Below are positions 16,628 to 25,252 of a stretch of DNA of 64,000 nt, piece after piece. The stretch's first letter is position 1, and every line of letters starts with the position of its first letter. The stretch covers positions 74,244 through 138,243 of the forward strand of contig CAYZXL010000008.1 of NCBI GenBank assembly GCA_964482435.1, written 5' to 3'. Source of the stretch: CAYZXL01 sp964482435. GTDB taxonomy: Bacteria > Auribacterota > JABMQX01. Both the position numbers and the translations under genes were made by a program. Below the pieces are notes generated by a model that did no database searches, was not told the origin of the DNA, and was given only the letters and a program-made list of their open reading frames with translations.

Positions 16628-17770
16628 TCACTTCTTCTCCTCGCCGAGGAGCACCTTCGGGTCAACACCATAGAGCGCCTTCATGGCGTTTTTGTAATAG
16701 ACCTTCTCCAAAACTTCCTTTGGCAGGTAGATTCCGTAAATCATCCAGAAGCCCTGGAGGTGGTGGCTTGCCGAGCAGTCGAAATACTCATCGTCCGTCT
16801 CGAGGAAGCGGTAGTTGATGCGATAGGCATCTCTGGACGGAGGGGTGTCAGTCCCGAAGGTTATTCTGTCCTGATATTTGATAAAGAACTGGCGAGCCGT
16901 GTAGGGTTGCCGACCAAGCTCGCTGATTCGCGCATCTATGTCCATGTAAAGATTCGGGTAAGCATCGAGCCATTTCCCGACGGTGGCGAGGTTCTCGGGG
17001 CTTTCTCCCATGTGGGCGGCGAGGAAGATTGTGTTTGGGTGCCGGGCAATGACGCGGTTGCGCTGCTCGAGAAGTTCGTCGTGGGAGGGATATTTATCGC
17101 CGTAGAAAAGCCAGTCGGGGTGAGCGTTCAGCTCGTGCCACCTCTCGTTAAACCGGTCGAGCGGCGTGAAGAAGGCAGCGGGGTCCGCGGTATGAATGAT
17201 CACAGGCCTTTTGTACTTCGCGCACGTTTCCCATACGGGGTCGAGAATCGGGTCGTCTATTCGAAGAAGCGTCCCGTCCTTATGCTTGACCCACAGCCCT
17301 AAACTCTTGTGAAACTTCAACCCTTTCGCCCCCAGCTCGAACGCCTTCGCGAGATTCTTTGCCTCCCTCTCGCTCCACCCCTTCTCATCGAGTCCGTTCC
17401 AGTCAATCAAGGCGAAGGTCAGAAATCGCCCGGGGTGTGCGTTATCCCACCTGTCGAGGCTCTTCTTTATCTCGTCGGGGTTGCTTCCTCCGTCGAGGTT
17501 CACGACGACCCGCACCCCCGCCCCATCCATCTCCTGAATGCACCTGTTCACATCGCGGTAACCGCCGAGGTGATTGTGTGCATCAATCACCGGAAACGCG
17601 GGCTTCGTTACTTCGGTCACTTTCGTCACCAGCGTCGCCCGCGGCTGCCAGTCCTTCAACTTCAGCTCTCGAATATCCTCCTGCGCACCGAGCTGCCCGT
17701 TAGTGAAGACCGCGACGACAAAAGCGATTGCTCCAACAATCACCCGCCCGAACATGATTTCGCATCTCAT
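16628..17770 (-). CDS. secreted amidohydrolase family protein (Amidohydro_2)
   Basis: 380 residues; I chose the ATG at 17770 because AAGGGAG lies 7 bases upstream. The signal peptide is FGRVIVGAIAFVVAVFTNG. The TIM-barrel metal site begins with VIDAHNHLGGYRD (D-x-H-x-H after strand 1). Further markers are LGAKGLKFHKSLG (strand 4 Lys/His), RPVIIHTADPAAFF (strand 5 His), IFLAAHMGESPENL (strand 6 His) and ITFGTDTPPSRDAYR (strand 8 Asp). This is the PF04909-type set used by decarboxylases and lactone/amide hydrolases. Export to the periplasm and the residues DRFNERWHELNAHPDWLF suggest a planctomycete-type family of unknown substrate. It is monocistronic. Confidence 0.85.
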   Translation of the reverse strand: MRCEIMFGRVIVGAIAFVVAVFTNGQLGAQEDIRELKLKDWQPRATLVTKVTEVTKPAFPVIDAHNHLGGYRDVNRCIQEMDGAGVRVVVNLDGGSNPDEIKKSLDRWDNAHPGRFLTFALIDWNGLDEKGWSEREAKNLAKAFELGAKGLKFHKSLGLWVKHKDGTLLRIDDPILDPVWETCAKYKRPVIIHTADPAAFFTPLDRFNERWHELNAHPDWLFYGDKYPSHDELLEQRNRVIARHPNTIFLAAHMGESPENLATVGKWLDAYPNLYMDIDARISELGRQPYTARQFFIKYQDRITFGTDTPPSRDAYRINYRFLETDDEYFDCSASHHLQGFWMIYGIYLPKEVLEKVYYKNAMKALYGVDPKVLLGEEKK

Positions 17771-17886
17771 ACTTTGTCTCCCTTCTGTCCTTCTTTGCCC
17801 ACCGACAGGGCGTACTGCCATTTGGTTCCTCAATCGAGCAATTGCCACCTGATCGGAGACGATTCTGTGTAATGCCGTTTCTTGTC

Positions 17887-17916
17887 ATTCTATCGTTAAC
17901 CTTCCTGTCTTGACAA
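17887..17916 (-). promoter_or_regulatory. candidate promoter for the amidohydrolase gene
   Basis: On the minus strand: TTGTCA (17911-17916), 18-base spacer, TAGAAT (17887-17892), each one base off consensus, about 115 bases upstream of the start codon. Confidence 0.4.
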
Positions 17917-18035
17917 GTTCTGTGCCCGAGCGTGAGTTTCCCCCTGCGTTCGCGTCCCGTAACCGCCCGATCTTGGAGGAAGAAAGCAGAAAGAAACCTG
18001 CCTTCTGGGATGTGTCACGAGGGGTTCGAGTGTTG

Positions 18036-18066
18036 CCGCGTGCATCTGCGTTCATCCGCGGTTCAC
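18036..18066. repeat. dispersed CATCTGCGTTCATCCGCGG-type element
   Basis: The block CGTGCATCTGCGTTCATCCG followed by CGGTTCACTCC is the reverse complement of a GATGAACGC-type element. A shorter relative (AGATGAACGCGGAG) is at about 6822. It lies in the 415-base divergent gap between the amidohydrolase and lyase genes, in which I see no gene. Confidence 0.4.
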
Positions 18067-18185
18067 TCCTTCCACCCCAGCCGAGGCGGTCTCTCGCCCG
18101 AGACTAAGGCATTACCGCGTCCCACGGTTTTTCATCGAATATTCTGGCGCGTTTGGCTACAATGTCGTCGGGAGGGTCAAACCGC

Positions 18186-19160
18186 GTGCCTGAACTGCCC
18201 GTCACCTTTGACGACATTGTCGCCGCAAGGGAGAGCATTGCGCGTTATCTCCCGCGAACTCCTCTGTACGAATATCGAGGGCTGTCAAAGCTTCTCGGTT
18301 TCTCTTTTTATCTCAAGCATGAGAACCACCAACCCGTCGGAGCGTTCAAGGTCCGGGGCGGCGTGAACCTCGTTTCGCAACTGACAGAAGAGGAGCGGTC
18401 TCGCGGCGTCATCTGTGCCACGCGGGGGAATCACGGCTTATCCGTTGCCTACGCGGCAAGGCTTTTTGGCGTGCACGCGGTCATCGTCGTGCCGGAGCGA
18501 AATAACCCCGAAAAGAACGCCGCCATGAAAGACCTCGGCGCGGAGATCGTCGTCCACGGAAGAGACTTCGACGAGGCGGTCGTCAAGGCGGAGGAGTTGA
18601 AAAACCAGCACGGTTATCGGTACATTCATAGCGCCAATGAGCCGATGCTCATCGCGGGTGTAGGGAGCTACGCTCTGGAGATTTTTGAGGCGCTGTCGCC
18701 GATTGACACTATCATCGTCCCCATCGGTTTGGGCAGCGGCATCAGCGGCGTTTCCATCGTCGCAAAAAGGCTCACTCCCTCGACCCGCATCATCGGCGTC
18801 CAGGCGGAAAAGGCACCGGCCGTCTTTCTTTCGTGGCGGAACAGGAAGGTCGTTACCACGGAATCCGCCAACACCATCGCCGACGGGTTGGCGACGCGAG
18901 TCCCTGCGGCAACGACCCTGGAAGTCATACAGAAGTACGTTGACGACATCGTGTTGCTTACCGAGCAACAGATTATTGATGGCGTCGGATTGCTTTTGCG
19001 AGAGACTCACAACCTCGCCGAAGGCGCAGGCGCCGCTTCGACCGCAGCGGCACTCAAGCTCCGAGATGAACTGCAAGGCAAGCGCGTCGTCGGCGTCCTG
19101 TCCGGCGGCAACATAGACCGTGCGACGTTGAGGACCGTTCTCGAACAATCGCGCTTTTGA
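18186..19160 (+). CDS. PLP-dependent threonine/serine dehydratase-like enzyme
   Basis: 324 residues from GTG 18186, favoured because GGGAGGG lies 9 bases upstream; the ATG at 18162 has no ribosome site. Fold-type II PLP enzyme: the Schiff-base Lys is in VGAFKVRGG, the substrate-binding loop is CATRGNHGLSVAYAA, and the phosphate-binding glycine loop is VPIGLGSGISGV. The end of the domain has GVLSGGNID. There is no C-terminal ACT-like regulatory domain, so it resembles catabolic threonine dehydratase or serine/hydroxyaspartate lyases. The loop SATRGNHG with Arg rather than Ser-Ser-Gly-Asn departs from biosynthetic IlvA. It is followed within 100 bases by the corrinoid protein gene, possibly the same transcription unit. 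Confidence 0.85.
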   Translation: MPELPVTFDDIVAARESIARYLPRTPLYEYRGLSKLLGFSFYLKHENHQPVGAFKVRGGVNLVSQLTEEERSRGVICATRGNHGLSVAYAARLFGVHAVIVVPERNNPEKNAAMKDLGAEIVVHGRDFDEAVVKAEELKNQHGYRYIHSANEPMLIAGVGSYALEIFEALSPIDTIIVPIGLGSGISGVSIVAKRLTPSTRIIGVQAEKAPAVFLSWRNRKVVTTESANTIADGLATRVPAATTLEVIQKYVDDIVLLTEQQIIDGVGLLLRETHNLAEGAGAASTAAALKLRDELQGKRVVGVLSGGNIDRATLRTVLEQSRF

Positions 19161-19258
19161 TGCGGGAGTCGGCTATGTTCGGCTCTTGCATCCTTTGCAC
19201 GGAGCAGCTCTGGTTTCCTCGAGGAGTACGTTCACCTTTCAAAAAGGAGAATAGCAAT

Positions 19259-19918
19259 ATGGAAAAAGGAGAAATTCTGCGGGCCCTGGCGGACGCCGTG
19301 CAGAAGCTCGACGTCGCCGCCGGAGAAAGACTGGCCAAAGAGGCCCTGCACGCCGGCATTCCGCCTTATGAGATCATCGCGGACGGGCTTTCGAAAGGGA
19401 TGCAGGTCATCGGCGAGAAATTCAAATGCGCCGAAGTCTATCTCCCGGAAGTCCTGGTAGCATGCGATGTTTACTACGCAGGGCTTGAAGTTGTTCGCCC
19501 GCACATCAAGCCAAGCGACAGAGACCGCTTCGAGGCAACAATGGTCATCGGCACAATCCACGGGGACGTTCACACCGTCGGAAAAGATGTCGCTATCCCG
19601 GTCTTTGAAGCGGCAGGCTTCCACGTGATTGACCTCGGCGCGCCTGTTCCCGACGAGAGGTTCATCGAGGCGATCAAGGCGCACCGCCCGCAGCTCGTCG
19701 GTCTGGGCACGTACATGACTTCCACTTTCATGCACACGAAGGAAACTGTCAGAAAAATCGCCGAAGCCGGTTTGAGAGATAAAGTCAAGATTATCTGCGG
19801 CGGACCGTCCGTCAGCCCGGAGGCGGCCCGGAGGCTTGGCGCCGACGACGCCAGCGATAATGCCTGGGAGGCCGTCGAGAAAATGAGGAAGCTCGTAGCG
19901 GAACTTGCGGAAGCCTGA
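19259..19918 (+). CDS. cobalamin-binding corrinoid protein of a methyltransferase system
   Basis: 219 residues; ATG 19259 has AAGGAGA 8 bases upstream. An N-terminal helical cap of about 90 residues (B12-binding_2 type) is followed by the Rossmann B12 domain. The base-off/His-on signature Asp103-x-His105-x2-Gly108 is in IHGDVHTVGKDV. Other binding-domain markers are GFHVIDLGAPVPDE and VKIICGGPSVSPEAARRLGAD. This layout matches the MtaC/MtbC/MtmC-like corrinoid carriers that shuttle a methyl group between a substrate methyltransferase and a UroD-family methyltransferase. The UroD-type partner is the next gene, 82 bases downstream. No substrate-specific MtxB-type gene is visible. Confidence 0.9.
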   Translation: MEKGEILRALADAVQKLDVAAGERLAKEALHAGIPPYEIIADGLSKGMQVIGEKFKCAEVYLPEVLVACDVYYAGLEVVRPHIKPSDRDRFEATMVIGTIHGDVHTVGKDVAIPVFEAAGFHVIDLGAPVPDERFIEAIKAHRPQLVGLGTYMTSTFMHTKETVRKIAEAGLRDKVKIICGGPSVSPEAARRLGADDASDNAWEAVEKMRKLVAELAEA

Positions 19919-20000
19919 GAAGCCATGCTCGATGGAACAAACTGTTTGCGACAACCATTCTCGCCCGCAAGGGCGATGACCGAAAGATGGAGGACAAGCG

Positions 20001-21173
20001 ATGAGCGAACTTGTTGATAAGTGGGTCAAGAGGCTCAAGGGGAAGCTCGCACCGATTGGCAAAATGACGCACTGGGAACGAATGGAAGCAGCTTTTCATC
20101 TCAAGCAATCAGACATCGTTCCCGTGGCGCCGGAGCTGGACTACTGGCAGGTCACCTACGCGGGGTACACCCATCCCGAGGTTTACCTCGACGCCGAAAA
20201 AGCCACCGACGCCGTAATCAAGACGTGGGCTGACCTTCGCACCGATGCTCTATGGATGTACCTCGACATCGGCCACCAGCTCGAAAACTTCATCCCAAAA
20301 GAGAAGCGAGCCGAGAAGTTTATCCTCAGGGGCGATAAGGACTACGTCTTATTCAAGCCCATCGCCGACACTCTCGACGAGGCAATAGAGCTCTACGAGA
20401 CGAAAGCCTACGAGAGGTATCTCAGCGACTCGCGCGCGGTCACGCATTACACGCCGCACATGCTCCAGTTGCTGGAATTTCAGGAGAAGATGGACCGGGT
20501 TGTCCCGGTCATCGTCGGCGCGGCGACGCCCACGAACTATGCCGAGACAATCGTCGAGGTCCAGAAATTCGTCAAGTGGCTCATCACCGAGCCGAAGAAA
20601 ATTCGCCACTACCTCGACCTCTGCCTCGGCGAAAGGCTCGCCGCTCTCGACTTTTACAGGGAGTTCGCCTACAAGAACGGATGCAAGTTCTTCTGCGGCT
20701 TTGGCGGGGCAAGAACCTGGGGACCGAAGCAGCTGAGGGAATTCGGCGACGTGGACGAGAAGTTCATCAAGAAAGCAAGAACCATCTTCCCCAACGTCAT
20801 GTGGCACATCTGCGGGCACAATCTCCCCGAAGCAATGCAGTGGCTCGCGAACCTCGACGCCGTGGACGCCGTCCAGTACGACATGCCCTATTACAGTCAG
20901 AGCCTCACCTGGCCGGAGTGGTTTGAGTCCATCGCTAAACTCTTCGCCGGGAAAAAGTGCGCGATGAATGCCCCCACAACCCAACTCGCCTGCAACGGCA
21001 CCCCGGAAGAGGTCGAGCAGATGGTCAAGGACTTCATCAAGTACACGACGCCCTACACGACAGCCGTCGTCATGCCCGGCTGCGAAATTGACGCCTTCGC
21101 CCCCGTCGAGAACGTCAGAACCATCATCGCCGCCACGCGTAAGTATGGGAAGTATCCGATTCGGATTGACTGA
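20001..21173 (+). CDS. uroporphyrinogen decarboxylase-family (MtaA/MtbA-like) methyltransferase
   Basis: 390 residues; ATG has GGAGGA upstream. It belongs to the UroD superfamily by length and by the barrel motifs PVAPELDYWQVTYAG and NAPTTQLACNGTPEEVE. Unlike heme-pathway UroD it has likely zinc ligands in the position used by cobamide methyltransferases: His and Cys in VMWHICGHN and a late Cys in VMPGCEIDAFAPVENV. With the corrinoid protein immediately upstream this suggests methyl transfer from a methyl-corrinoid to a thiol or folate-type acceptor, or demethylation of a methylated substrate. It is less likely a porphyrin decarboxylase, as no heme genes are nearby. Confidence 0.85.
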   Translation: MSELVDKWVKRLKGKLAPIGKMTHWERMEAAFHLKQSDIVPVAPELDYWQVTYAGYTHPEVYLDAEKATDAVIKTWADLRTDALWMYLDIGHQLENFIPKEKRAEKFILRGDKDYVLFKPIADTLDEAIELYETKAYERYLSDSRAVTHYTPHMLQLLEFQEKMDRVVPVIVGAATPTNYAETIVEVQKFVKWLITEPKKIRHYLDLCLGERLAALDFYREFAYKNGCKFFCGFGGARTWGPKQLREFGDVDEKFIKKARTIFPNVMWHICGHNLPEAMQWLANLDAVDAVQYDMPYYSQSLTWPEWFESIAKLFAGKKCAMNAPTTQLACNGTPEEVEQMVKDFIKYTTPYTTAVVMPGCEIDAFAPVENVRTIIAATRKYGKYPIRID

Positions 21174-21208
21174 CGTGGCTGTGTTCGGGAGCTCGGTGGA
21201 AGCCGGTG

Positions 21209-21532
21209 CTATTGCGCGAACATCTCCTGAAGAACCGCGAGCACCTCCGACGCCGTTGTCCGACTTATTCTCCCCAGTTTCTTTACCAGACGCGCTGAAT
21301 CAACAGCCCGAATCTGGTCGAGAACAATCTGTCCCGACTTGCCTTTGAATCTGCATGGCACTCTCGTCGGATAACCCCGCCCCTTCGTCGTCATTGGCGC
21401 CACGATGACGGCACGGATATGGTGATTCATTTCGTCGGGAGAAACGACCAAGCACGGGCGGGTCTTTTTGATCTCCCGGCCGACCGTCGGGTCCAGATTC
21501 ACGAGATAAACCTCAAAACGGTTTATCACCAT
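21209..21532 (-). CDS. mazF: MazF/PemK-type toxin (endoribonuclease)
   Basis: 107 residues from ATG 21532; a GTG two codons earlier is possible. Markers of the family are FEVYLVNLDPTVGREIKK (strand 1 and the S1-S2 loop with Gly-Arg-Glu), TRPCLVVSPDEMN, VIVAPMTTKG, GQIVLDQIRAVD and a C-terminal helix EVLAVLQEMFAQ. It should cleave single-stranded mRNA. Its start lies inside the last codons of the antitoxin gene (7-base overlap), the usual antitoxin-first arrangement. Confidence 0.93.
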   Translation of the reverse strand: MVINRFEVYLVNLDPTVGREIKKTRPCLVVSPDEMNHHIRAVIVAPMTTKGRGYPTRVPCRFKGKSGQIVLDQIRAVDSARLVKKLGRISRTTASEVLAVLQEMFAQ

Positions 21533-21780
21533 TCCCACTCAGCCCCTTCCCACGACGTCGGAACCTGTACATCCCCATCGAGCAGGGCATCGTCGCCCGC
21601 GTCTGCCATCTTCCGAAAGGCTGCGTTCCACCCCGCGCGAGGACAGGCTGCTGGCCCGATGATTAGACGGTTCCCCTCGACTTGAATCTCAACTTCCTCG
21701 CCAAGTCCCGTTTGCTCAATAAGAAGCTTCGGGATTCGGATTCCCTTTGAGTTGCCGATTTTTACGATTCTCGACTTCAT
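21526..21780 (-). CDS. mazE: MazE-type antitoxin (AbrB/SpoVT fold)
   Basis: 84 residues; ATG 21780 preceded by AGAGGAG. The N-terminal 45 residues are a swapped-hairpin DNA-binding domain (SRIVKIGNSKGIRIPKLLI then GEEVEIQVEGNRLII). The C-terminal tail is acidic and Trp-rich (GDDALLDGDVQVP, then EGAEWEW), as expected for the segment that plugs the MazF active site. It probably represses its own promoter through the palindrome at 21799-21817. Confidence 0.92.
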   Translation of the reverse strand: MKSRIVKIGNSKGIRIPKLLIEQTGLGEEVEIQVEGNRLIIGPAACPRAGWNAAFRKMADAGDDALLDGDVQVPTSWEGAEWEW

Positions 21781-21798
21781 GGTGAACGCGCTCCTCTC

Positions 21799-21836
21799 GT
21801 GATTACAATGTAACCACATTCAAGGCGCACTGTCAA
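21799..21836 (-). promoter_or_regulatory. mazEF promoter with overlapping palindromic operator
   Basis: On the minus strand TTGACA (21831-21836) is followed by TTACAT (17-base spacer) or TACATT (18 bases). The -10 sits inside a 19-base palindrome GTGGTTACATTGTAATCAC (21799-21817), in which 8 of 9 arm positions pair. This is the expected site for MazE or MazEF autorepression. The start codon is about 20 bases downstream. Confidence 0.65.
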
Positions 21837-21937
21837 TTCCTTTTTCGACCGCTCACGGTTACCCCAGATCACCCCGTGCACAGCGGGAAAGCGGCGATGT
21901 CCGCAGCGGACCCGGCTTGGGCCTGCTGTGCTTCTTC

Positions 21938-23431
21938 TCACACGCGCTCCCAGATGGGCGGGATGCGGTCTTTGCCGCGTGGGCCGAGGACGATGGGCTT
22001 GATGCCGGAGATTTCGCAAGCGTTGACGAGCGATCTAACTCGATCGCCCGGGACGCCCTGGACGTGGTTCGCCGGGAAGACGGTCAAAAATTCGTCAAAC
22101 GAGCAATCGAGCCTCGCATAGACGTGCGGCCACGTCGGGTTCGTCAGGTTCTTGAGCCTCTTTCGTTCCGCGGCTGGCAACTTTGCGCTCTCTCCGTGGA
22201 CGATGACCATGAACGGCTTCTCGTCCCAGAGTCCGAGCCGCGCGAAAGTCATCTCACCCGGTTTTGCATCGAACTCGACGGATGCCCCGCCCGCCTTGAA
22301 ATAAAACTCCAGAGCCGGATGGAACGTCACGGTCTTGAAATTCTCTTCGGGGTTCATGCTTTGCGCCGCGTAGTAACTCGCGTGGTTGCCCGAATTGCAC
22401 CAGTCCCACAGGTCGAGGTCGGGGTGGTAAAGCCTCACGTCCATGAACAGAGTTGGCAGCCCGCCGGTGATGTATTTCATCAACTGCATCGTTAACGCAG
22501 CGTCCGCGTCCGCTTCGGTCGCGCAGACGACCGACTCCTTCGGTCCCCGCCAATCGTAGGGGTCGTTCATCAGCATCTCCGGCACATCGCCGAGGCAAAC
22601 GTGCTCCGTCAACTCCCTTTGCCCCTTCAGCCCGCAGAAATCGAATCCCTTCTCCTCGTTGACCGCGCACATCGCCAAGTAAAGCCTGATTTGCGTCTTG
22701 AGCGTCTCCGGCGTGAGCACTTTCCCGTCGTATTTCAACCGCTTCCCGAGGAGCTTCTCGAACCATTTAAGTCCCGTTGCGACTTCCTTCTCATCCACCT
22801 TCCCCATCTCTTTTACGAGCCAGAGCTGGTCAATCTGCTGCGTCGTTGTGCCGAGGGCTTTAATCGTCGTCGTGAGATGAAAATGGCCCGTCTCCATCCC
22901 CATGGAGTGCCCGCCGTAAAGACCATAAACCTCGTTCTTCATCGTCGTGACAGCCTGAGCCGCGCGAATCCAGTCGAAAACCTTCGCCAGCGTCCCCGGA
23001 TCATCCATCTCTCCGACGATTCTGTGCGTCCGAAAGCCCGCTTGACGCAATGCGCCATCCGTCGCCAGAAGCCCGACGTTTCCCGGATACTGCCCGTTGT
23101 TGTTCGAGAGGCTCAGGATAGGCAAATCCCTTCCGATGCTGTTCACGAACGGCCACGCTAAGAACGGAAAATTCCACACGTTGTAGCACATGATAATCTG
23201 CTTGCAATTGGCTCGGCTGAGTTCTTCTCCGACTCTCTGTGCGACTCGAGGGCTTGTGATAATCTCCGACCCGACCACCACGTCCGGCGCCGTCCCGTCC
23301 ACGTTCACGATGTTTTTACGAATAATCTCCGCCCACTTCTGCACCACCCGCATATTCTCCGGATTGTTCTGAGTATAAACGTGCTCCCTCTCGTCGTTGA
23401 GCATCGCAAGACCTATCGCAGTTGACCTCAT
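21938..23431 (-). CDS. L-fucose/L-arabinose isomerase-like protein
   Basis: 497 residues; ATG 23431 is preceded by AAAGGAG. The overall plan fits the FucI/AraA superfamily: an N-terminal Rossmann-like half (VVVGSEIITSPRVAQRVGEE, then SNNNGQYPGNVGLLATDGAL) and a C-terminal isomerase half (GDFCGLKGQ-type segment with GFDFCGLKGQRELTEH, then VVCATEADADAALTMQLMKY). Metal ligands in this family are Glu/Asp/His; candidates are Glu in ATEADADAA, Asp in TLFMDVRLYHPD and His in NSGNHASYY. No signal peptide, so cytoplasmic. It is divergent from the beta-helix gene and has its own promoter. The exact sugar is not predictable. Confidence 0.8.
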   Translation of the reverse strand: MRSTAIGLAMLNDEREHVYTQNNPENMRVVQKWAEIIRKNIVNVDGTAPDVVVGSEIITSPRVAQRVGEELSRANCKQIIMCYNVWNFPFLAWPFVNSIGRDLPILSLSNNNGQYPGNVGLLATDGALRQAGFRTHRIVGEMDDPGTLAKVFDWIRAAQAVTTMKNEVYGLYGGHSMGMETGHFHLTTTIKALGTTTQQIDQLWLVKEMGKVDEKEVATGLKWFEKLLGKRLKYDGKVLTPETLKTQIRLYLAMCAVNEEKGFDFCGLKGQRELTEHVCLGDVPEMLMNDPYDWRGPKESVVCATEADADAALTMQLMKYITGGLPTLFMDVRLYHPDLDLWDWCNSGNHASYYAAQSMNPEENFKTVTFHPALEFYFKAGGASVEFDAKPGEMTFARLGLWDEKPFMVIVHGESAKLPAAERKRLKNLTNPTWPHVYARLDCSFDEFLTVFPANHVQGVPGDRVRSLVNACEISGIKPIVLGPRGKDRIPPIWERV

Positions 23432-23505
23432 CTCCACTCTCCTTTCCAAGAAAAAATCATCATTAAATCAGTCAAGGACTCTGGTGGGCTGGTTATGCTT
23501 TCCCG

Positions 23506-23534
23506 ACAGTAGCTCACGCAGGGGGCAGTGTCAA
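23506..23534 (-). promoter_or_regulatory. sigma70-type promoter for the isomerase-like gene
   Basis: On the minus strand TTGACA (23529-23534), 17-base spacer, TACTGT (23506-23511), about 75 bases before the start codon. Confidence 0.5.
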
Positions 23535-23635
23535 GGTCGTTTGCGGCGGTCGCGTTGCGGCGCTTTTCCTATTGCCTGACGGCGCCATCCGTGCTTTATT
23601 AGAGGAAGAAGCACGGACATGGAGGAGGAGAAAAG

Positions 23636-25252
23636 GTGAGTCGGCATCGCTTTTTTCTGGGTACCCTCGGGGTCCTGGGGGTTGTGATCGGCCTCAGCGC
23701 TTTTAGCGGGAGTGCTGGGGCCAGTACCCGTTACGTTTCCGCCCACGGGGGGAACGTCTATCCCTACACGACCCCGGAGGGCGCCGCGCGGAAAATTCAG
23801 TCAGCGGTTGACGCCTCGCAGGACGGGGATGAGGTCATGGTCGGTGCGGGTCCCTACGGCGAACACGTCGTCCTCAAAGAGGGCGTCAATCTATCCGGTT
23901 CTGCGAGCGATGAGGTCACGATCTACGGCCTGACACCGGTCAAGCCCGTTCTGACGCTGACCTGGGACAATGCCGTCAAGGGATTGACCATCGTGGGACC
24001 CCCCTATGCAGGCATCGGCATTTATGCGGAATTGGGCCTTCCCCCAGGGAGAACCGGCAGCTTCAAGCCATTTCGAATATCGGATTGCACAATAGCGTGG
24101 TGCGCGGGGCCTGGAATCCTCGTGGTCGCCCGACAGGAGCCCTCTGACGTGTTATTGCGACCGGACCCGCGGTTCGCGAGTCCAGAGGAGTGGGAGAGGT
24201 ATTATGAGGCGATTTATGACACCGAATTAGACGTGGAGCTATCGGGCTGCCAGATTACCGAGTGCGCAGGGAGCGGCATAGGAGTGCATATACAGGACCT
24301 ATCTGGCAAGTATGAAGGATACTTTGGCTTCGGCCCATTGGGTGAGCCGTACGGCGGCCCGATTGAGCTTGGCTTCAAGCACGCCACCCTCAGGATGTCC
24401 AAATGCACTATTTGGAACTGTACCGGAAGTGGAGTCAGTGTGTCCGCAGGTTGGGGCGATAGCGCTCAGGTTATCATGGACAGGTGCATCGTACGCGACA
24501 ACGGTGGCGACGGTGTTTCTGTGCACTCCGGGGGGGCGACCTCGGACGGCGCGGTGGCGCGGATTAAGAATTCCTTGATCTCAGGCAACCAGGGCACCGG
24601 GGTCCGCCCTGTGTCGTACAACGATGGATGCTGGATGGGTACCTGTCCGTGTGTCCTCGACGGGGGGTCGGAAACAGGTTGGGTCTACGCTACGTCTTCC
24701 ACCATTACTGCTAACACAACCGGCATCAGGAACTGGCACTCGCTCAAAAACTGCATAGTTTACGCGAACGTCGTTTCGGACAGGGAGTTTCCCTACATCT
24801 TCCAGGTTTGGCCCGATGGCTCCGTGACCCGCTTTGGGGAGTACGTCAGCCACTGCTGCGTTGGGTCCGCGGAGCTGGCCGGTGTCCGCGGGAACATAGA
24901 TAGCGACCCCCTCTTCGCGGATCCTGAACACGGGGACTACAGGCTGCTTCCCGGATCACCTTGTATTGACGCGGGTGGGATGTACGCACTGCCAACGATA
25001 ACGTTACAGGACGGCGCGGCTGTGATTTGCTGGGACCCAGGGAAAGACCTTGATGGAAATCCCCGAATCTCCGGTAATGGTCCAGACATGGGAGCTTACG
25101 AGGCCGCAGGCGACCCCCCGAATTATCTTCTTGAAAGCTCCGAAGACCTCGTCATCTGGACGGAGGAGTATTACGGCCCGGCCACCACGTGGACCGATCC
25201 TGATGCCGGGCCGTTTAGCGCAAAGTTTTATCGTGTCAGGGTCGGAAGGTAG
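23636..25252 (+). CDS. secreted right-handed beta-helix protein with C-terminal add-on module
   Basis: 538 residues from GTG 23636, which has a GGAGGAG stretch upstream. A signal peptide (FFLGTLGVLGVVIGLSAFSG) is followed by the opening typical of parallel beta-helix proteins (STRYVSAHGG ... PEGAARKIQSAVDASQDGD, VMVGAGPYGEHVVLKEGV). Repeated helix turns include CTIAWCAGPGILV, CQITECAGSGIGV, CTIWNCTGSGVSV and CIVRDNGGDGVSV. The helix ends in DPLFADPEHGDYRLLPGSPCIDAG and DMGAYEA. A separate C-terminal piece, NYLLESSEDLVIWTEEYYG with TTWTDPD and FYRVRV, resembles the tail of the first SMP-30 protein at 58-59 kb. It is probably a surface or periplasmic polysaccharide lyase- or adhesin-like protein. 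Confidence 0.8.
   Translation: MSRHRFFLGTLGVLGVVIGLSAFSGSAGASTRYVSAHGGNVYPYTTPEGAARKIQSAVDASQDGDEVMVGAGPYGEHVVLKEGVNLSGSASDEVTIYGLTPVKPVLTLTWDNAVKGLTIVGPPYAGIGIYAELGLPPGRTGSFKPFRISDCTIAWCAGPGILVVARQEPSDVLLRPDPRFASPEEWERYYEAIYDTELDVELSGCQITECAGSGIGVHIQDLSGKYEGYFGFGPLGEPYGGPIELGFKHATLRMSKCTIWNCTGSGVSVSAGWGDSAQVIMDRCIVRDNGGDGVSVHSGGATSDGAVARIKNSLISGNQGTGVRPVSYNDGCWMGTCPCVLDGGSETGWVYATSSTITANTTGIRNWHSLKNCIVYANVVSDREFPYIFQVWPDGSVTRFGEYVSHCCVGSAELAGVRGNIDSDPLFADPEHGDYRLLPGSPCIDAGGMYALPTITLQDGAAVICWDPGKDLDGNPRISGNGPDMGAYEAAGDPPNYLLESSEDLVIWTEEYYGPATTWTDPDAGPFSAKFYRVRVGR

Noticed and set aside
16484..17302. Long plus-strand ORF (272 codons) opposite the amidohydrolase
   Set aside because: Antisense to a gene with clear catalytic motifs; the translation has no domain sense. 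High G+C makes such frames common.
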